In this document: piece by piece, positions 18,334 to 27,940 of the stretch | Layout: every line of letters starts with the position of its first letter | Position numbering within the stretch: the first letter of the stretch is position 1 | Source of the DNA: Intestinirhabdus alba | GTDB taxonomy: Bacteria > Pseudomonadota > Gammaproteobacteria > Enterobacterales > Enterobacteriaceae | Assembly: GCF_009711095.1 (NCBI RefSeq) | Contig: NZ_WMJZ01000002.1 | Location: 186,001-250,000, forward strand | Direction: 5' to 3' | Length of the DNA stretch: 64,000 nucleotides | Position numbers and translations under genes: made by a program | Notes under the pieces: model-generated | Told to the model about the DNA's origin: nothing | The model's database searches: none | Seen by the model: the letters and a program-made list of their open reading frames with translations, nothing else

Positions 18334-20763
18334 GTGACGTCGTTGCCCGTATCCGCCGTACTGTCTGACCTGCTCGCCGCCCTTGACGCCGCGCCGCAGG
18401 TGCTGCTGAGCGCCCCCACCGGGGCCGGAAAGTCAACCTGGCTGCCGCTGCAGCTGCTGGCGCATCCGGGCATCAACGGTAAGATCCTCCTGCTGGAGCC
18501 GCGTCGGCTGGCGGCGCGCAGCGTGGCGCAGCGGCTGGCGGAGCTGCTGGGGGAAGCGCCCGGCGAGACGGTGGGCTACCGGATGCGGGCGCAGAGCTGC
18601 GTCGGGCCGCAAACCCGGCTGGAAGTGGTAACCGAAGGGGTGCTCACCCGCACGCTCCAGCGCGATCCGGAGCTGAGCGGCGTGGGGCTGGTGATCCTCG
18701 ATGAATTTCACGAGCGCAGCCTGCAGGCGGATCTGGCGCTGGCGCTGCTGCTGGACGTGCAGCAGGGGCTGCGCGATGACCTGAAGCTGCTGATTATGTC
18801 CGCGACCCTGGATAACGAGCGCCTTGCGCAGCGGCTGCCCGACGCGCCGGTAATTGTCTCCGAAGGGCGGGCGTTTCCCGTTGAGCGCCGTTACCAGCCG
18901 CTTCCGGCGCACGGCCGCTTTGAGGAGGGCGTTGCGGCGGCGGTGGCGGAGCTGCTGCGCCATGAGCGCGGCTCGCTGCTGCTGTTTCTGCCCGGCGTCG
19001 GAGAGATTCAGCGCGTGCAGGAAAAACTTAGCGAGCGGGTCGGCGACGACGTGCTGCTCTGCCCGCTGTACGGCGCGCTGGCGCTGAACGATCAGCGCAG
19101 GGCGATCCTTGCGCCGCCGCCGGGCAGGCGCAAAGTGGTGCTGGCGACTAACATTGCCGAAACCAGCCTGACCATTGAAGGTATCCGGCTGGTGGTGGAC
19201 TGCGCCCAGGAGCGCGTGGCGCGCTTTGACGCGCGTACCGGCCTGACCCGGCTGATAACCCAGCGCGTCAGCCAGGCCTCCATGACCCAGCGGGCCGGAC
19301 GCGCCGGGCGTCTGGAACCGGGCATCTGTCTGCACCTGTTGGCGAAAGAGCAGGCGGAGCGCGCCGCGGCCCAGAGCGAGCCGGAGATCCTGCAGAGCGA
19401 TCTCTCGGGCCTGCTGATGGAGCTGCTGCAGTGGGGATGTCGCGATCCGGCGCAGCTTACCTGGCTGGACGCGCCGCCGGCGGTCAACCTGCAGGCCGCC
19501 GGGCGGCTGCTGGCGATGCTGGGCGCGCTGGAGGGCGATCGCCTGAGCGCGACGGGGCGGAAGATGGCGGCGCTGGGCAGCGATCCCCGGCTGGCGGCAA
19601 TGCTGGTCGACGCCCGCAGCGGCGACGAAGCGACCACCGCCGCGAGGCTGGCGGCCATTCTGGAAGAGCCGCCGCGCTCGGGCAGCGCCGATCTCGGGGC
19701 GGCGTTTTCACGCGCTCATCCCGCCTGGCGGCAGCGCAGCCAGCAGCTGCTCAGGCGGCTCGGCGTGCGGGGCGGCGAGGCTGACGGCCAGCTTATCGCC
19801 CCTCTGCTTGCCCGCGGCTTTGCCGACCGTATCGCCCGCCGTCGCGGCCTGACCGGGCGCTATCAGCTGGCGAACGGCATGGGGGCGGCGCTGGACGCCG
19901 ACGACGCGCTGGGCCGCCACGAGTGGCTCATCGCCCCGCTGCTGCTGCAGGGGAGCGCCTCGCCGGACGCGCGCATACTGCTGGCGCTGCCGCTGGATAT
20001 CGAGGCGTTAACGCAGCGCTGCCCGCAGCTTCTGCAGCAGTCGGACACCGTCGAATGGGACGACGCGCAGGGCACCCTGAAGGCGTGGCGCAGGCTGCGC
20101 ATCGGGGAGCTGACGATAAAAGTTCAGCCGCTGGCGAAGCCTTCGGAGGCGGAGCTGCAGCAGGCGATCCTCAACGGGATCCGCGACAAGGGCTTAAGCG
20201 TGCTGAACTGGACGCCCGACGCGCAGCAGCTGCGTCTACGGCTGCAGTGCGCGGCGAAGTGGCTGCCGGAGTATGCGTGGCCCGCGGCGGATGAGCCGAC
20301 CCTGCTGGCGACCCTGGAAAGCTGGCTGCTGCCGCATATGGCCGGCGTGCGTTCGCTGCGCGACCTGAAGACGCTGGATGTGGGCCAGGCGCTGCGCGGA
20401 CTCATGGCGTGGCCGGTGCTACAACGGCTGGATAGTGCGCTGCCCTCGCATTACACTGTGCCGACGGGCAGCCGGATAGCTATCCGCTATCATGAAGATA
20501 ATCCGCCCGCGCTGGCGGTCAGAATGCAGGAGATGTTTGGCGAGGCGACGACCCCAACCATCGCCCAGGGGCGGGTGCCGCTGGTGCTGGAGCTGCTGTC
20601 GCCGGCGCAGCGGCCGCTGCAGATCACCCGGGACTTAAGCGCCTTCTGGCAGGGGGCCTACCGTGAAGTGCAAAAAGAGATGAAGGGACGCTACCCCAAA
20701 CACCTCTGGCCGGACGATCCGGCAACTAGCGCCCCGACGCGGCGGACGAAGAAATATTCGTAA
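18334..20763 (+). CDS. hrpB: ATP-dependent RNA helicase HrpB (DEAH family)
   Basis: Putative RNA helicase of 809 residues, the E. coli length when the GTG at 18334 is used (GGAG six bases upstream); an in-frame ATG at 18289 adds 15 unrelated residues. Walker A is SAPTGAGKST; the DEAH-type box appears as ILDEFHERS, the HrpB form of the motif. SATL, TNIAETSLTIEG and QRAGRAGR complete the helicase set. The C-terminal HrpB domain ends in PTRRTKKYS. The biological substrate is unknown. Confidence 0.96.
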   Translation: MTSLPVSAVLSDLLAALDAAPQVLLSAPTGAGKSTWLPLQLLAHPGINGKILLLEPRRLAARSVAQRLAELLGEAPGETVGYRMRAQSCVGPQTRLEVVTEGVLTRTLQRDPELSGVGLVILDEFHERSLQADLALALLLDVQQGLRDDLKLLIMSATLDNERLAQRLPDAPVIVSEGRAFPVERRYQPLPAHGRFEEGVAAAVAELLRHERGSLLLFLPGVGEIQRVQEKLSERVGDDVLLCPLYGALALNDQRRAILAPPPGRRKVVLATNIAETSLTIEGIRLVVDCAQERVARFDARTGLTRLITQRVSQASMTQRAGRAGRLEPGICLHLLAKEQAERAAAQSEPEILQSDLSGLLMELLQWGCRDPAQLTWLDAPPAVNLQAAGRLLAMLGALEGDRLSATGRKMAALGSDPRLAAMLVDARSGDEATTAARLAAILEEPPRSGSADLGAAFSRAHPAWRQRSQQLLRRLGVRGGEADGQLIAPLLARGFADRIARRRGLTGRYQLANGMGAALDADDALGRHEWLIAPLLLQGSASPDARILLALPLDIEALTQRCPQLLQQSDTVEWDDAQGTLKAWRRLRIGELTIKVQPLAKPSEAELQQAILNGIRDKGLSVLNWTPDAQQLRLRLQCAAKWLPEYAWPAADEPTLLATLESWLLPHMAGVRSLRDLKTLDVGQALRGLMAWPVLQRLDSALPSHYTVPTGSRIAIRYHEDNPPALAVRMQEMFGEATTPTIAQGRVPLVLELLSPAQRPLQITRDLSAFWQGAYREVQKEMKGRYPKHLWPDDPATSAPTRRTKKYS

Positions 20764-20783
20764 AAGGTGAGTGCGGCCCGATG

Positions 20784-20816
20784 CCCTCACCCCGGCCCTC
20801 TCCCTGGGAAGAGGGC
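20784..20816. repeat. CCCTCACCCCGGCCCTCTCCC-type palindromic repeat
   Basis: The stretch CCCTCACCCCGGCCCTCTCC with the pair GCCCTC ... GAGGGC resembles the short GC-rich intergenic repeat found in many Proteobacteria. It lies in the hrpB-mrcB spacer and has no T-run. One copy only. Confidence 0.5.
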
Positions 20817-20937
20817 GCAAACGCAGGCTTTCTTAATAAGAAAGCCTTGCTGTTTATTTTGAGAGAGTTCTTCTTCTGTTTTCTGACGGAAGCACAGAAA
20901 ATCGGGCCATTGCGCCTGAACGTTGCGGAGAAAAAGC

Positions 20938-23454
20938 ATGGCCGGGAATGACCGCGAGCCAATCGGACGTAAAGGGAGACCCTCGCGTCCGGCGAAACAA
21001 AAGGTGAGCCGTCGTCGCCTCAAAGACGATGAGTATGACGACGATTATGACGATGACTATGAGGATGAAAAGCCAATGCCGCGTAAAGGGAAAGGCAAGG
21101 GGCGCAAGCCTCGCGGCAAGCGCGGCTGGCTGTGGCTGCTGCTGAAGCTGTTGATTGTATTTGTGGTGCTGTTCGCCATCTACGGCGTGTATCTGGATCA
21201 AAAGATCCGCAGCCGTATTGACGGCAAGGTCTGGCAGCTGCCGGCGGCCGTTTATGGCCGCATGGTCAACCTCGAACCAGAGATGTCGGTCAGCAAAAAT
21301 GAGATGATCAGGCTGCTGGAGGCGACGCAGTATCGTCGGGTAACGAAAATGACCCGCCCCGGCGAGTTTACCGTTCAGGCGAACAGCATTGAGATGATCC
21401 GCCGTCCGTTTGATTTCCCGGACAGTAAAGAGGGGCAGGTACGCGCGCGTTTGACCTTCGCCAGCGGACATCTGGAGACCATCGTCAACCTGGAGAATAA
21501 CCGCCAGTTCGGTTTTTTCCGCCTCGATCCGCGGCTGATTACCATGATCTCTTCGCCGAACGGCGAGCAGCGCCTGTTCGTGCCGCGCAGCGGCTTTCCG
21601 GATCTGCTGGTGGATACGCTGCTGGCGACCGAAGATCGCCACTTCTACGAGCATGACGGCATCAGCCTGTATTCCATCGGCCGCGCGGTGCTGGCGAACC
21701 TGACCGCCGGGCGAACGGTGCAGGGAGCGAGTACGCTGACCCAGCAGCTGGTAAAAAACCTGTTCCTCTCCAGCGAGCGCTCCTACTGGCGTAAGGCGAA
21801 CGAAGCCTATATGGCGCTGATTATGGACGCCCGCTACAGCAAAGACCGCATTCTTGAGCTGTATATGAACGAGGTCTACCTCGGGCAGAGCGGCGATAAC
21901 GAGATCCGCGGCTTTCCGCTGGCGAGCCTGTACTACTTCGGTCGTCCGGTGGAGGAGCTGAGCCTTGACCAGCAGGCGCTGCTGGTGGGCATGGTGAAGG
22001 GGGCCTCTTACTACAACCCGTGGCGTAACCCGAAGCTGGCGCTGGAGCGCCGTAACCTGGTGCTGCGTCTGCTGCAGCAGCAGAAGGTGATAGATCAGGA
22101 GCTTTACGACATGCTGAGCGCTCGTCCGCTGGGCGTTCAGCCGCGCGGTGGGGTGATCTCCCCGCAGCCGGCCTTTATGCAGATGGTGCGCCAGGAGCTG
22201 CAGACGAAGCTGGGCGATAAGGTGAAAGATCTCTCCGGCGTGAAGATCTTCACCACCTTTGATCCCGTGGCCCAGGACGCGGCGGAAAAAGCGGCCGTGG
22301 AGGGGATCCCGGCGCTGAAAAAGCAGCGCAAGCTGAGCGATCTTGAAACCGCAATGGTGGTGGTCGACCGCTTCAGCGGCGAAGTGCGGGCGATGGTCGG
22401 CGGGGCGGAGCCTCAGTTCGCCGGCTACAATCGCGCCATGCAGGCGCGCCGGTCCATCGGTTCGCTGGCGAAGCCGGCCACCTACCTGACCGCCCTGAGC
22501 CAGCCAAAGCTGTATCGTCTGAACACCTGGATTGCCGACGCGCCCATCGCGCTGCGCCAGCCAAACGGCAAGGTGTGGTCGCCGCAGAATGACGACCGCC
22601 GCTACAGCGAGAGCGGCAGGGTGATGCTGGTGGATGCTCTGACGCGCTCGATGAACGTGCCGACGGTGAACCTGGGGATGGCGCTGGGGCTGCCCGCCGT
22701 AACCGATACCTGGGTTAAGCTGGGGGTGCCGAAGGAGCGGCTGAATCCGGTTCCGGCGATGCTGCTGGGGGCGCTGAACCTGACGCCGCTTGAGGTGGCA
22801 CAGGCGTTCCAGACCCTTGCCAGCGGCGGCAACCGCGCGACGCTTTCGGCGCTGCGTTCGGTCATCGCTGAAGATGGCACGGTGCTGTATCAGAGCTTCC
22901 CGCAGGCCGAGCGCGCCGTGCCCGCCCAGGCGGCATACATGACGCTGTGGACCATGCAGCAGGTAATACAGCGCGGCACCGGCCGCCAGCTGGGGGCGAA
23001 GTATCCGGGCCTGCATCTGGCGGGGAAAACCGGGACCACCAATAACAACGTCGATACCTGGTTTGCCGGTATTGACGGCGGTCAGGTGACCATCACCTGG
23101 GTGGGGCGCGACAACAACCAGCCGACGAAGCTGTACGGGGCGAGCGGGGCGATGTCGATTTATCAGCGCTATCTGGCAAACCAGACGCCAGCCCCGCTGA
23201 CCCTGACGCCGCCGGAGGATGTGACCGATATTGGCGTGGATTACGACGGCGGTTTCGTCTGTGGCGGTGGGGTGCGCTCGCTGCCCGTCTGGACCAGCGA
23301 TGCCAACGCGCTGTGCCAGCAGAACGAAATGCAGCAGCAGCCGTCGGGCAATCCGTTCGATCACTCCTCTCAGCCGCAGCAGCAGCCGGCCCAGGAGCAA
23401 AAGGACGGTGACGGCGTGGCCGGCTGGATCAAAGAGATGTTTGGCGGTAACTGA
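20938..23454 (+). CDS. mrcB: Penicillin-binding protein 1b (transglycosylase/transpeptidase)
   Basis: Bifunctional class A PBP that polymerises and cross-links peptidoglycan, tethered in the inner membrane. It has 838 residues (E. coli 844). It starts [10 protein letters not shown], with a short Asp/Tyr-rich cytoplasmic tail, a basic [16 protein letters not shown] stretch and one membrane helix near residues 61-82. The UB2H domain that binds LpoB follows. The transglycosylase glutamate is in [10 protein letters not shown]; the transpeptidase motifs are [11 protein letters not shown] and KTGTTNNN. A Gln-rich linker precedes the C-terminal WIKEMFGGN. The ATG at 20938 fits the family better than one 15 bases earlier. 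Confidence 0.97.
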   Translation: MAGNDREPIGRKGRPSRPAKQKVSRRRLKDDEYDDDYDDDYEDEKPMPRKGKGKGRKPRGKRGWLWLLLKLLIVFVVLFAIYGVYLDQKIRSRIDGKVWQLPAAVYGRMVNLEPEMSVSKNEMIRLLEATQYRRVTKMTRPGEFTVQANSIEMIRRPFDFPDSKEGQVRARLTFASGHLETIVNLENNRQFGFFRLDPRLITMISSPNGEQRLFVPRSGFPDLLVDTLLATEDRHFYEHDGISLYSIGRAVLANLTAGRTVQGASTLTQQLVKNLFLSSERSYWRKANEAYMALIMDARYSKDRILELYMNEVYLGQSGDNEIRGFPLASLYYFGRPVEELSLDQQALLVGMVKGASYYNPWRNPKLALERRNLVLRLLQQQKVIDQELYDMLSARPLGVQPRGGVISPQPAFMQMVRQELQTKLGDKVKDLSGVKIFTTFDPVAQDAAEKAAVEGIPALKKQRKLSDLETAMVVVDRFSGEVRAMVGGAEPQFAGYNRAMQARRSIGSLAKPATYLTALSQPKLYRLNTWIADAPIALRQPNGKVWSPQNDDRRYSESGRVMLVDALTRSMNVPTVNLGMALGLPAVTDTWVKLGVPKERLNPVPAMLLGALNLTPLEVAQAFQTLASGGNRATLSALRSVIAEDGTVLYQSFPQAERAVPAQAAYMTLWTMQQVIQRGTGRQLGAKYPGLHLAGKTGTTNNNVDTWFAGIDGGQVTITWVGRDNNQPTKLYGASGAMSIYQRYLANQTPAPLTLTPPEDVTDIGVDYDGGFVCGGGVRSLPVWTSDANALCQQNEMQQQPSGNPFDHSSQPQQQPAQEQKDGDGVAGWIKEMFGGN

Positions 23455-23468
23455 CCGTCGGACAGCGC

Positions 23469-23492
23469 AAACCCGCTTCGGCGGGTTTGCGT
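23469..23492 (+). terminator. mrcB terminator
   Basis: AAACCCGC-TTCG-GCGGGTTT with a stable TTCG loop, 15 bases after the mrcB stop. The hairpin from CCCGC onward is part of the duplicated unit. Confidence 0.75.
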
Positions 23493-23632
23493 GCTTTTCC
23501 CTCCTGCGGCAAACAATGCAGCAGCCTGATATAGTAATCCATACTCTTTATGTGGCGTTTTGTTAACCCATTAGCCTGTCTGATGGCGCGTACCGCTTGC
23601 TAATCGCCGTTCACTTCGAATATTATCCTGCG

Positions 23633-23665
23633 ATTATAATAATTCTCGTTTACGTTATCATTCAC
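23633..23665 (+). promoter_or_regulatory. Fur-type operator region, upstream copy
   Basis: AT-rich ATTATAATAATTCTCG followed by TTTACGTTATCATTCAC resembles the Fur-controlled fhuA promoter of E. coli. This copy drives only the aborted start at 23686 and is followed by the duplicated terminator. Confidence 0.5.
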
Positions 23666-23685
23666 TTTTCATCAGAGATACACCA

Positions 23686-23793
23686 ATGGCGCGTTTCCAA
23701 ACTGCTCAGCCAACTCGCTCGCTGCGCAAACCCGCTTCGGCGGGTTTGCGTGCTTTTCCCTCCTGCGGCAAACAATGCAGCAGCCTGATATAG
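23686..23793 (+). pseudogene. fhuA: Duplicated fhuA 5' end, 35-codon abortive frame
   Basis: First copy of the fhuA start. It encodes the first 15 FhuA residues (MARFQTAQPTRSLRK), then runs through the duplication joint into the copied mrcB terminator region and stops at TAG 23791. Not functional as a receptor. Confidence 0.85.
23728..23751 (+). terminator. Duplicated mrcB terminator between the two fhuA starts
   Basis: Second copy of the AAACCCGC-TTCG-GCGGGTTT hairpin, created by the duplication. It should stop transcripts begun at the upstream fhuA promoter before they reach the full fhuA frame. Confidence 0.7.
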
Positions 23794-23891
23794 TAATCCA
23801 TACTCTTTATGTGGCGTTTTGTTAACCCATTAGCCTGTCTGATGGCGCGTACCGCTTGCTAATCGCCGTTCACTTCGAATATTATCCTGCG

Positions 23892-23924
23892 ATTATAATA
23901 ATTCTCGTTTACGTTATCATTCAC
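23892..23924 (+). promoter_or_regulatory. Fur-type operator region, downstream copy
   Basis: Identical to 23633-23665. This is the copy correctly placed for the full-length fhuA reading frame and probably the fhuACDB operon. Confidence 0.5.
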
Positions 23925-23944
23925 TTTTCATCAGAGATACACCA

Positions 23945-26198
23945 ATGGCGCGTTTCCAAACTGCTCAGCCAACTCGCTCGCTGCGCAAAATCGCAGTCGT
24001 CGTAGCCACAGCGGTTAGCGGCATGTCTGTCTATGCACAGGCGGCGGTTCAACCGAAAGAAGAGACCCTCACCGTTACCGCCGCGCCCGCCGCTCAGGAA
24101 AGCGCCTGGGGGCCGGCCGCCACCATCGCGGCAAGACACTCCGCCACGGCAACCAAAACCGATACCCCGATTGAGAAGGTGCCGCAGTCTATCTCTGTGG
24201 TCACAGCTGAAGAGATGGCGCTGCATCAGCCGAAGTCGGTAAAAGAGGCGCTCAGCTACACTCCTGGCGTTGCGGTGGGAACCCGCGGCGCGTCATAATA
24301 CTTATGACTACCTGATCATCCGCGGTTTCGCTGCCGACGGCCAGAGCCAGAATAACTATCTGAACGGCCTGAAAATGCAGGGCAACTTCTATAACGATGC
24401 GGTGATCGACCCCTATATGCTGGAGCGTGCGGAGGTGATGCGCGGTCCGGTTTCTGTGCTTTACGGAAAAAGTAACCCCGGTGGCCTGCTGAACATGGTC
24501 AGCAAGCGCCCGCTGAGCGAACCGCTGAAGGAAGTCCAGTTTAAAATGGGTACTAACAGTCTGTTCCAGACCGGTTTTGACTTTAGCGACGCGCTGGACG
24601 ACGATGGCGTTTACGCTTACCGCTTAACCGGCCTCGCCCGTTCGGCCAATGCTCAACAGCAGGGCGCGGAAGAGCAGCGTTACGCCATCGCGCCCTCTTT
24701 CAGCTGGCGTCCGGATGATAAAACCAACTTCACCTTCTTCTCGTACTTCCAGAACGAACCGGAAACTGGCTACTACGGCTGGTTGCCGAAAGAGGGGACA
24801 GTGTCTAAATTGCCGAACGGCAAACGCCTGCCGACGGACTTCAACGAAGGGGCAAACAACAACACCTATTCCCGTAATGAGAAGATGGTGGGCTATAGCT
24901 TTGACCACGAGTTTAACGACACCTTCACCGTGCGTCAGAATCTGCGTTATGCGCAGAACAAAGTTGCGCAGAACAGCGTCTACGGTTACGGCATGTGCTC
25001 GGATCCGATGTATTCGAGCGATCCTGCGACCAGCCCGTGCGCCAGCGTTCCCCAGTCACAGTGGGGCCACACGCTGACCCGCCAGTACGTTATTGATAAC
25101 GAGAAGCTGGAAAACTTCGCGGTGGATACCCAACTGCAAAGCAAGTTTGCCACGGGTTCTGTCGATCACACTCTGCTGACCGGCGTTGACTTTATGCGGA
25201 TGCGTAACGATATCGACTCCTGGTTCGGCTATGCGGGTTCCGTTACGCCGTCTGATATCTATAACCTCGACCGCGGCGATTTCGACTTCGGCGCGCACCC
25301 TGAACCTTCAGGGGCTTACCGTATTCTGAATAAGCAGAAACAAACCGGCCTGTACGTGCAGGATCAGATGCAGTGGGATAAGGTGCTGGTAACCCTCGGC
25401 GGTCGTTACGACTGGGCGAAACAGGACTCCCTGAATCGTGTGTCTGGCATTACCGACTCGCGTGATGACAACCAGTTTACCTGGCGTGGTGGGGTTAACT
25501 ATCTGTTTGATAACGGCGTAACCCCATACTTTAGCTACAGCGAGTCGTTTGAACCGGCTTCCCAGACCGGGGCGAGCGGTAATATTTTTGCACCGTCAAA
25601 AGGTAAGCAGTACGAAGCGGGCGTGAAGTATGTGCCGAACGATCGTCCGATCGTTATTACCGGCGCGGTCTATCAGCTGACCAAATCCAACAACCTGATG
25701 TCTGACCCAACGCCAGGCTCCTTCTTCTCAATTGAAGGCGGCGAAATTCGCTCGCGCGGTGTGGAAATTGAAGCGAAAGCCGCGCTGTCGGCCAGCGTTA
25801 ACGTGGTGGGGTCGTATACCTGGACCGATGCGGAATATACCACCGATACCACCTACAAAGGCAACACGCCGGCGCAGGTGCCAAAACATATGGCCTCCCT
25901 GTGGGGTGACTACACCATCTTTAACGGTGCGCTCTCTGGCCTGACGCTGGGGGCGGGTGGACGTTACTCCGGCTCCAGCTATGGCGATCCGGCGAACTCG
26001 TTTAAAGTGGGCAGCTATACCGTGGTGGATGCCCTGGTGCGTTATGACCTGGCGCGCTTTGGTATGGCAGGCTCTAACGTGGCGCTTCACGTCAACAACC
26101 TGTTCGATCGTGAGTACGTTGCCAGCTGCTTCAACACCTACGGCTGCTTCTGGGGCGCGGAGCGTCAGGTTGTTGCAACCGCCACCTTCCGTTTCTAA
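23945..26198 (+). pseudogene. fhuA: Ferrichrome outer-membrane receptor FhuA, frameshifted
   Basis: TonB-dependent receptor for ferrichrome. The frame from 23945 encodes a signal peptide (IAVVVATAVSGMSVYAQA), a TonB-box-like ETLTVTA and the start of the plug, then stops at TAA 24296 after 117 residues (GVAVGTRGAS). The +1 frame resumes at 24297 with NTYDYLIIRGF, exactly what follows GTRGAS in E. coli FhuA, and runs without a break to the C-terminal ATFRF. One extra base in TCATAA (24293-24298) therefore breaks the gene; without it the product would be about 750 residues (E. coli 747). A single sequencing error is possible, but the site is not a homopolymer. The remaining barrel is intact, so the lesion is young. 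FhuA is also the receptor of phages T1, T5 and phi80, colicin M and microcin J25, an obvious selection for loss. Confidence 0.93.
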
Positions 26199-26246
26199 TT
26201 TTTCTTTGGGCGCGGCTTGCCGCGCCCGCTTTACAAGTTGGCCGCT

Positions 26247-27044
26247 ATGCAGGAACACTCTCTCCAACCTGACACCACCTTCACGCTGCGTAATGTCTCC
26301 TTTCGCGTGCCGACCCGCACGCTGCTGTACCCGCTTACCTTAACGTTCCCGATGGGCAAAGTGACCGGCCTTATCGGCCATAACGGCTCCGGAAAATCCA
26401 CGTTGCTGAAAATGCTTGGTCGCCATCAGCCGCCGTCGGAAGGCGCTATTCTGCTTGACGAACGGCCGCTGGAAAGCTGGAGCAGCAGGGCGTTTGCCCG
26501 CCGGGTGGCCTATCTGCCGCAGCAGCTGCCGCCGGCGGAAGGGATGACGGTGCGCGAGCTGGTGGCCATTGGCCGCTATCCGTGGCACGGGGCGCTGGGG
26601 CGCTTCGGCGTCGCCGATCGGGAAAAGGTGGAGGAGGCCATCGCGCTGGTGGGCCTCGGGCCGCTGGCGAACCGTCTGGTCGACAGCCTCTCCGGCGGCG
26701 AGCGCCAGCGGGCGTGGATTGCGATGTTGGTGGCGCAGGACAGCCGCTGCCTGCTGCTGGATGAACCGACCTCGGCGCTGGATATCGCCCACCAGGTGGA
26801 CGTGCTGGCGCTGGTGCACCGCCTGAGCCAGCAGCGCGGCCTGACGGTGGTCGCCGTGCTGCACGATATCAATATGGCCGCCCGCTACTGCGATTACCTG
26901 GTGGCGCTGCGCGGCGGTGAAGCCATCGCCCAGGGGACGCCCGACGAGCTGATGCGCAGCGAAACGCTGGCGACCATTTACGGCATTCCGATGGGCATTC
27001 TGCCACACCCGGCCGGCGCTGCACCCGTGAGCTTTGTTCTGTAA
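26247..27044 (+). CDS. fhuC: Ferric hydroxamate ABC transporter ATPase FhuC
   Basis: Energises import of ferric hydroxamates across the inner membrane through FhuB. It has 265 residues, as in E. coli. Walker A GHNGSGKST, signature LSGGERQRAW, Walker B CLLLDEPTSALD and the switch LHDINMAARYCD are clear. The start MQEHSLQPD is chosen by homology over an in-frame ATG 30 bases earlier. Its TAA shares one base with the fhuD ATG. Confidence 0.97.
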   Translation: MQEHSLQPDTTFTLRNVSFRVPTRTLLYPLTLTFPMGKVTGLIGHNGSGKSTLLKMLGRHQPPSEGAILLDERPLESWSSRAFARRVAYLPQQLPPAEGMTVRELVAIGRYPWHGALGRFGVADREKVEEAIALVGLGPLANRLVDSLSGGERQRAWIAMLVAQDSRCLLLDEPTSALDIAHQVDVLALVHRLSQQRGLTVVAVLHDINMAARYCDYLVALRGGEAIAQGTPDELMRSETLATIYGIPMGILPHPAGAAPVSFVL

Positions 27045-27940
27045 TGCATAATTTTGCTTTATTTTCTGTTACCCGTCGCCGTCTGCTGACGGCGATGGCG
27101 CTTTCCCCGCTGCTCTGGCGGCCGGGCCAGGCGCGCGCGGCGGCGATCGATCCGCAGCGCATCGTGGCGCTGGAGTGGCTGCCGGTGGAGCTGCTGCTGG
27201 CGCTCGGCGTTATCCCCTGCGGCGTGGCGGACCTGCCCAACTACCGGATATGGGTCAGCGAGCCGCCGCTGCCGGCATCGACTATCGACGTCGGGCTGCG
27301 CACCGAGCCGAACCTGGAGCTGCTGGCGGATATGCGGCCGTCGTTTATGGTCTGGTCGGCGGGCTACGGCCCCGCGCCGGAAAAGCTGTTGCGCATCGCG
27401 CCGGGACGCGGCGTTAACTTCAGCGACGGTAAAAATCCGCTGGCGGTGGCGCGGCGGTCGCTGCTGGAGCTGGCGCAGCTGCTGAATCTCGAACCGGCGG
27501 CGCGCCACCACCTGGCGGAATATGAGCGCTTTATCGAGCGCATGAAGCCGCGCTTTGCGCGGCGCGGGGCGCGGCCTCTGCTCATGATGACCCAGGTCGA
27601 CGCGCGCCATATGCTGGTCTTCGGCCCGAACTGCCTGTTTCAGGAGGTGCTGGATGCGTTCGGTATTCCCAACGCCTGGCAGGGGGAAACTAACTTCTGG
27701 GGCAGCAGCATTGTCGGTATTGACCGGCTGGCGTCCTGGCGCGACGTTGACGTGCTGTGCTTCGATCACGGCAACGGTAAAGAGATGGAAACGCTGATGG
27801 CGACGCCGCTGTGGCAGGCCATGCCGTTCATCCGCGCCGGTCGTTTTCAGCGCGCGCCCGCCGTCTGGTTCTACGGCGCGACGCTGTCAGCCATGCGCTT
27901 TGTGCGCATCCTGGACAATGCGCTGGGAGGCCGGGCGTGA
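27044..27940 (+). CDS. fhuD: Periplasmic ferric hydroxamate-binding protein FhuD
   Basis: Binds ferrichrome-type siderophores in the periplasm. It has 298 residues (E. coli 296). The N-terminus RRRLLTAMALSPLLWRPGQARA has a twin-arginine-like signal. PQRIVALEWLPVELLLALG and VWFYGATLSAMRFVRIL are family segments. It overlaps fhuC by one base and fhuB by four. Confidence 0.96.
   Translation: MHNFALFSVTRRRLLTAMALSPLLWRPGQARAAAIDPQRIVALEWLPVELLLALGVIPCGVADLPNYRIWVSEPPLPASTIDVGLRTEPNLELLADMRPSFMVWSAGYGPAPEKLLRIAPGRGVNFSDGKNPLAVARRSLLELAQLLNLEPAARHHLAEYERFIERMKPRFARRGARPLLMMTQVDARHMLVFGPNCLFQEVLDAFGIPNAWQGETNFWGSSIVGIDRLASWRDVDVLCFDHGNGKEMETLMATPLWQAMPFIRAGRFQRAPAVWFYGATLSAMRFVRILDNALGGRA

Larger units (their letters stand above)
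23472..23989 (+). repeat. Perfect 259-bp tandem duplication covering the fhuA promoter and first codons
   Basis: Bases 23472-23730 and 23731-23989 are identical. The unit runs from the mrcB terminator through the fhuA upstream region to codon 15 of fhuA. GCGCAAA occurs at 23465-23471, 23724-23730 and 23983-23989, a 7-bp microhomology that explains how the duplication arose. The absence of any difference implies a very recent event, or an assembly artefact. Confidence 0.95.

Noticed and set aside
20854-23400. Very long open frame (about 848 codons) opposite mrcB
   Set aside because: High GC and codon bias leave the antisense frame open. The translation is His/Gln/Arg-rich without domains, and mrcB is certain on the other strand.
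23686-23793. 35-codon frame at the first fhuA start as a leader peptide
   Set aside because: It is fully explained by the tandem duplication and reads into a copied terminator.
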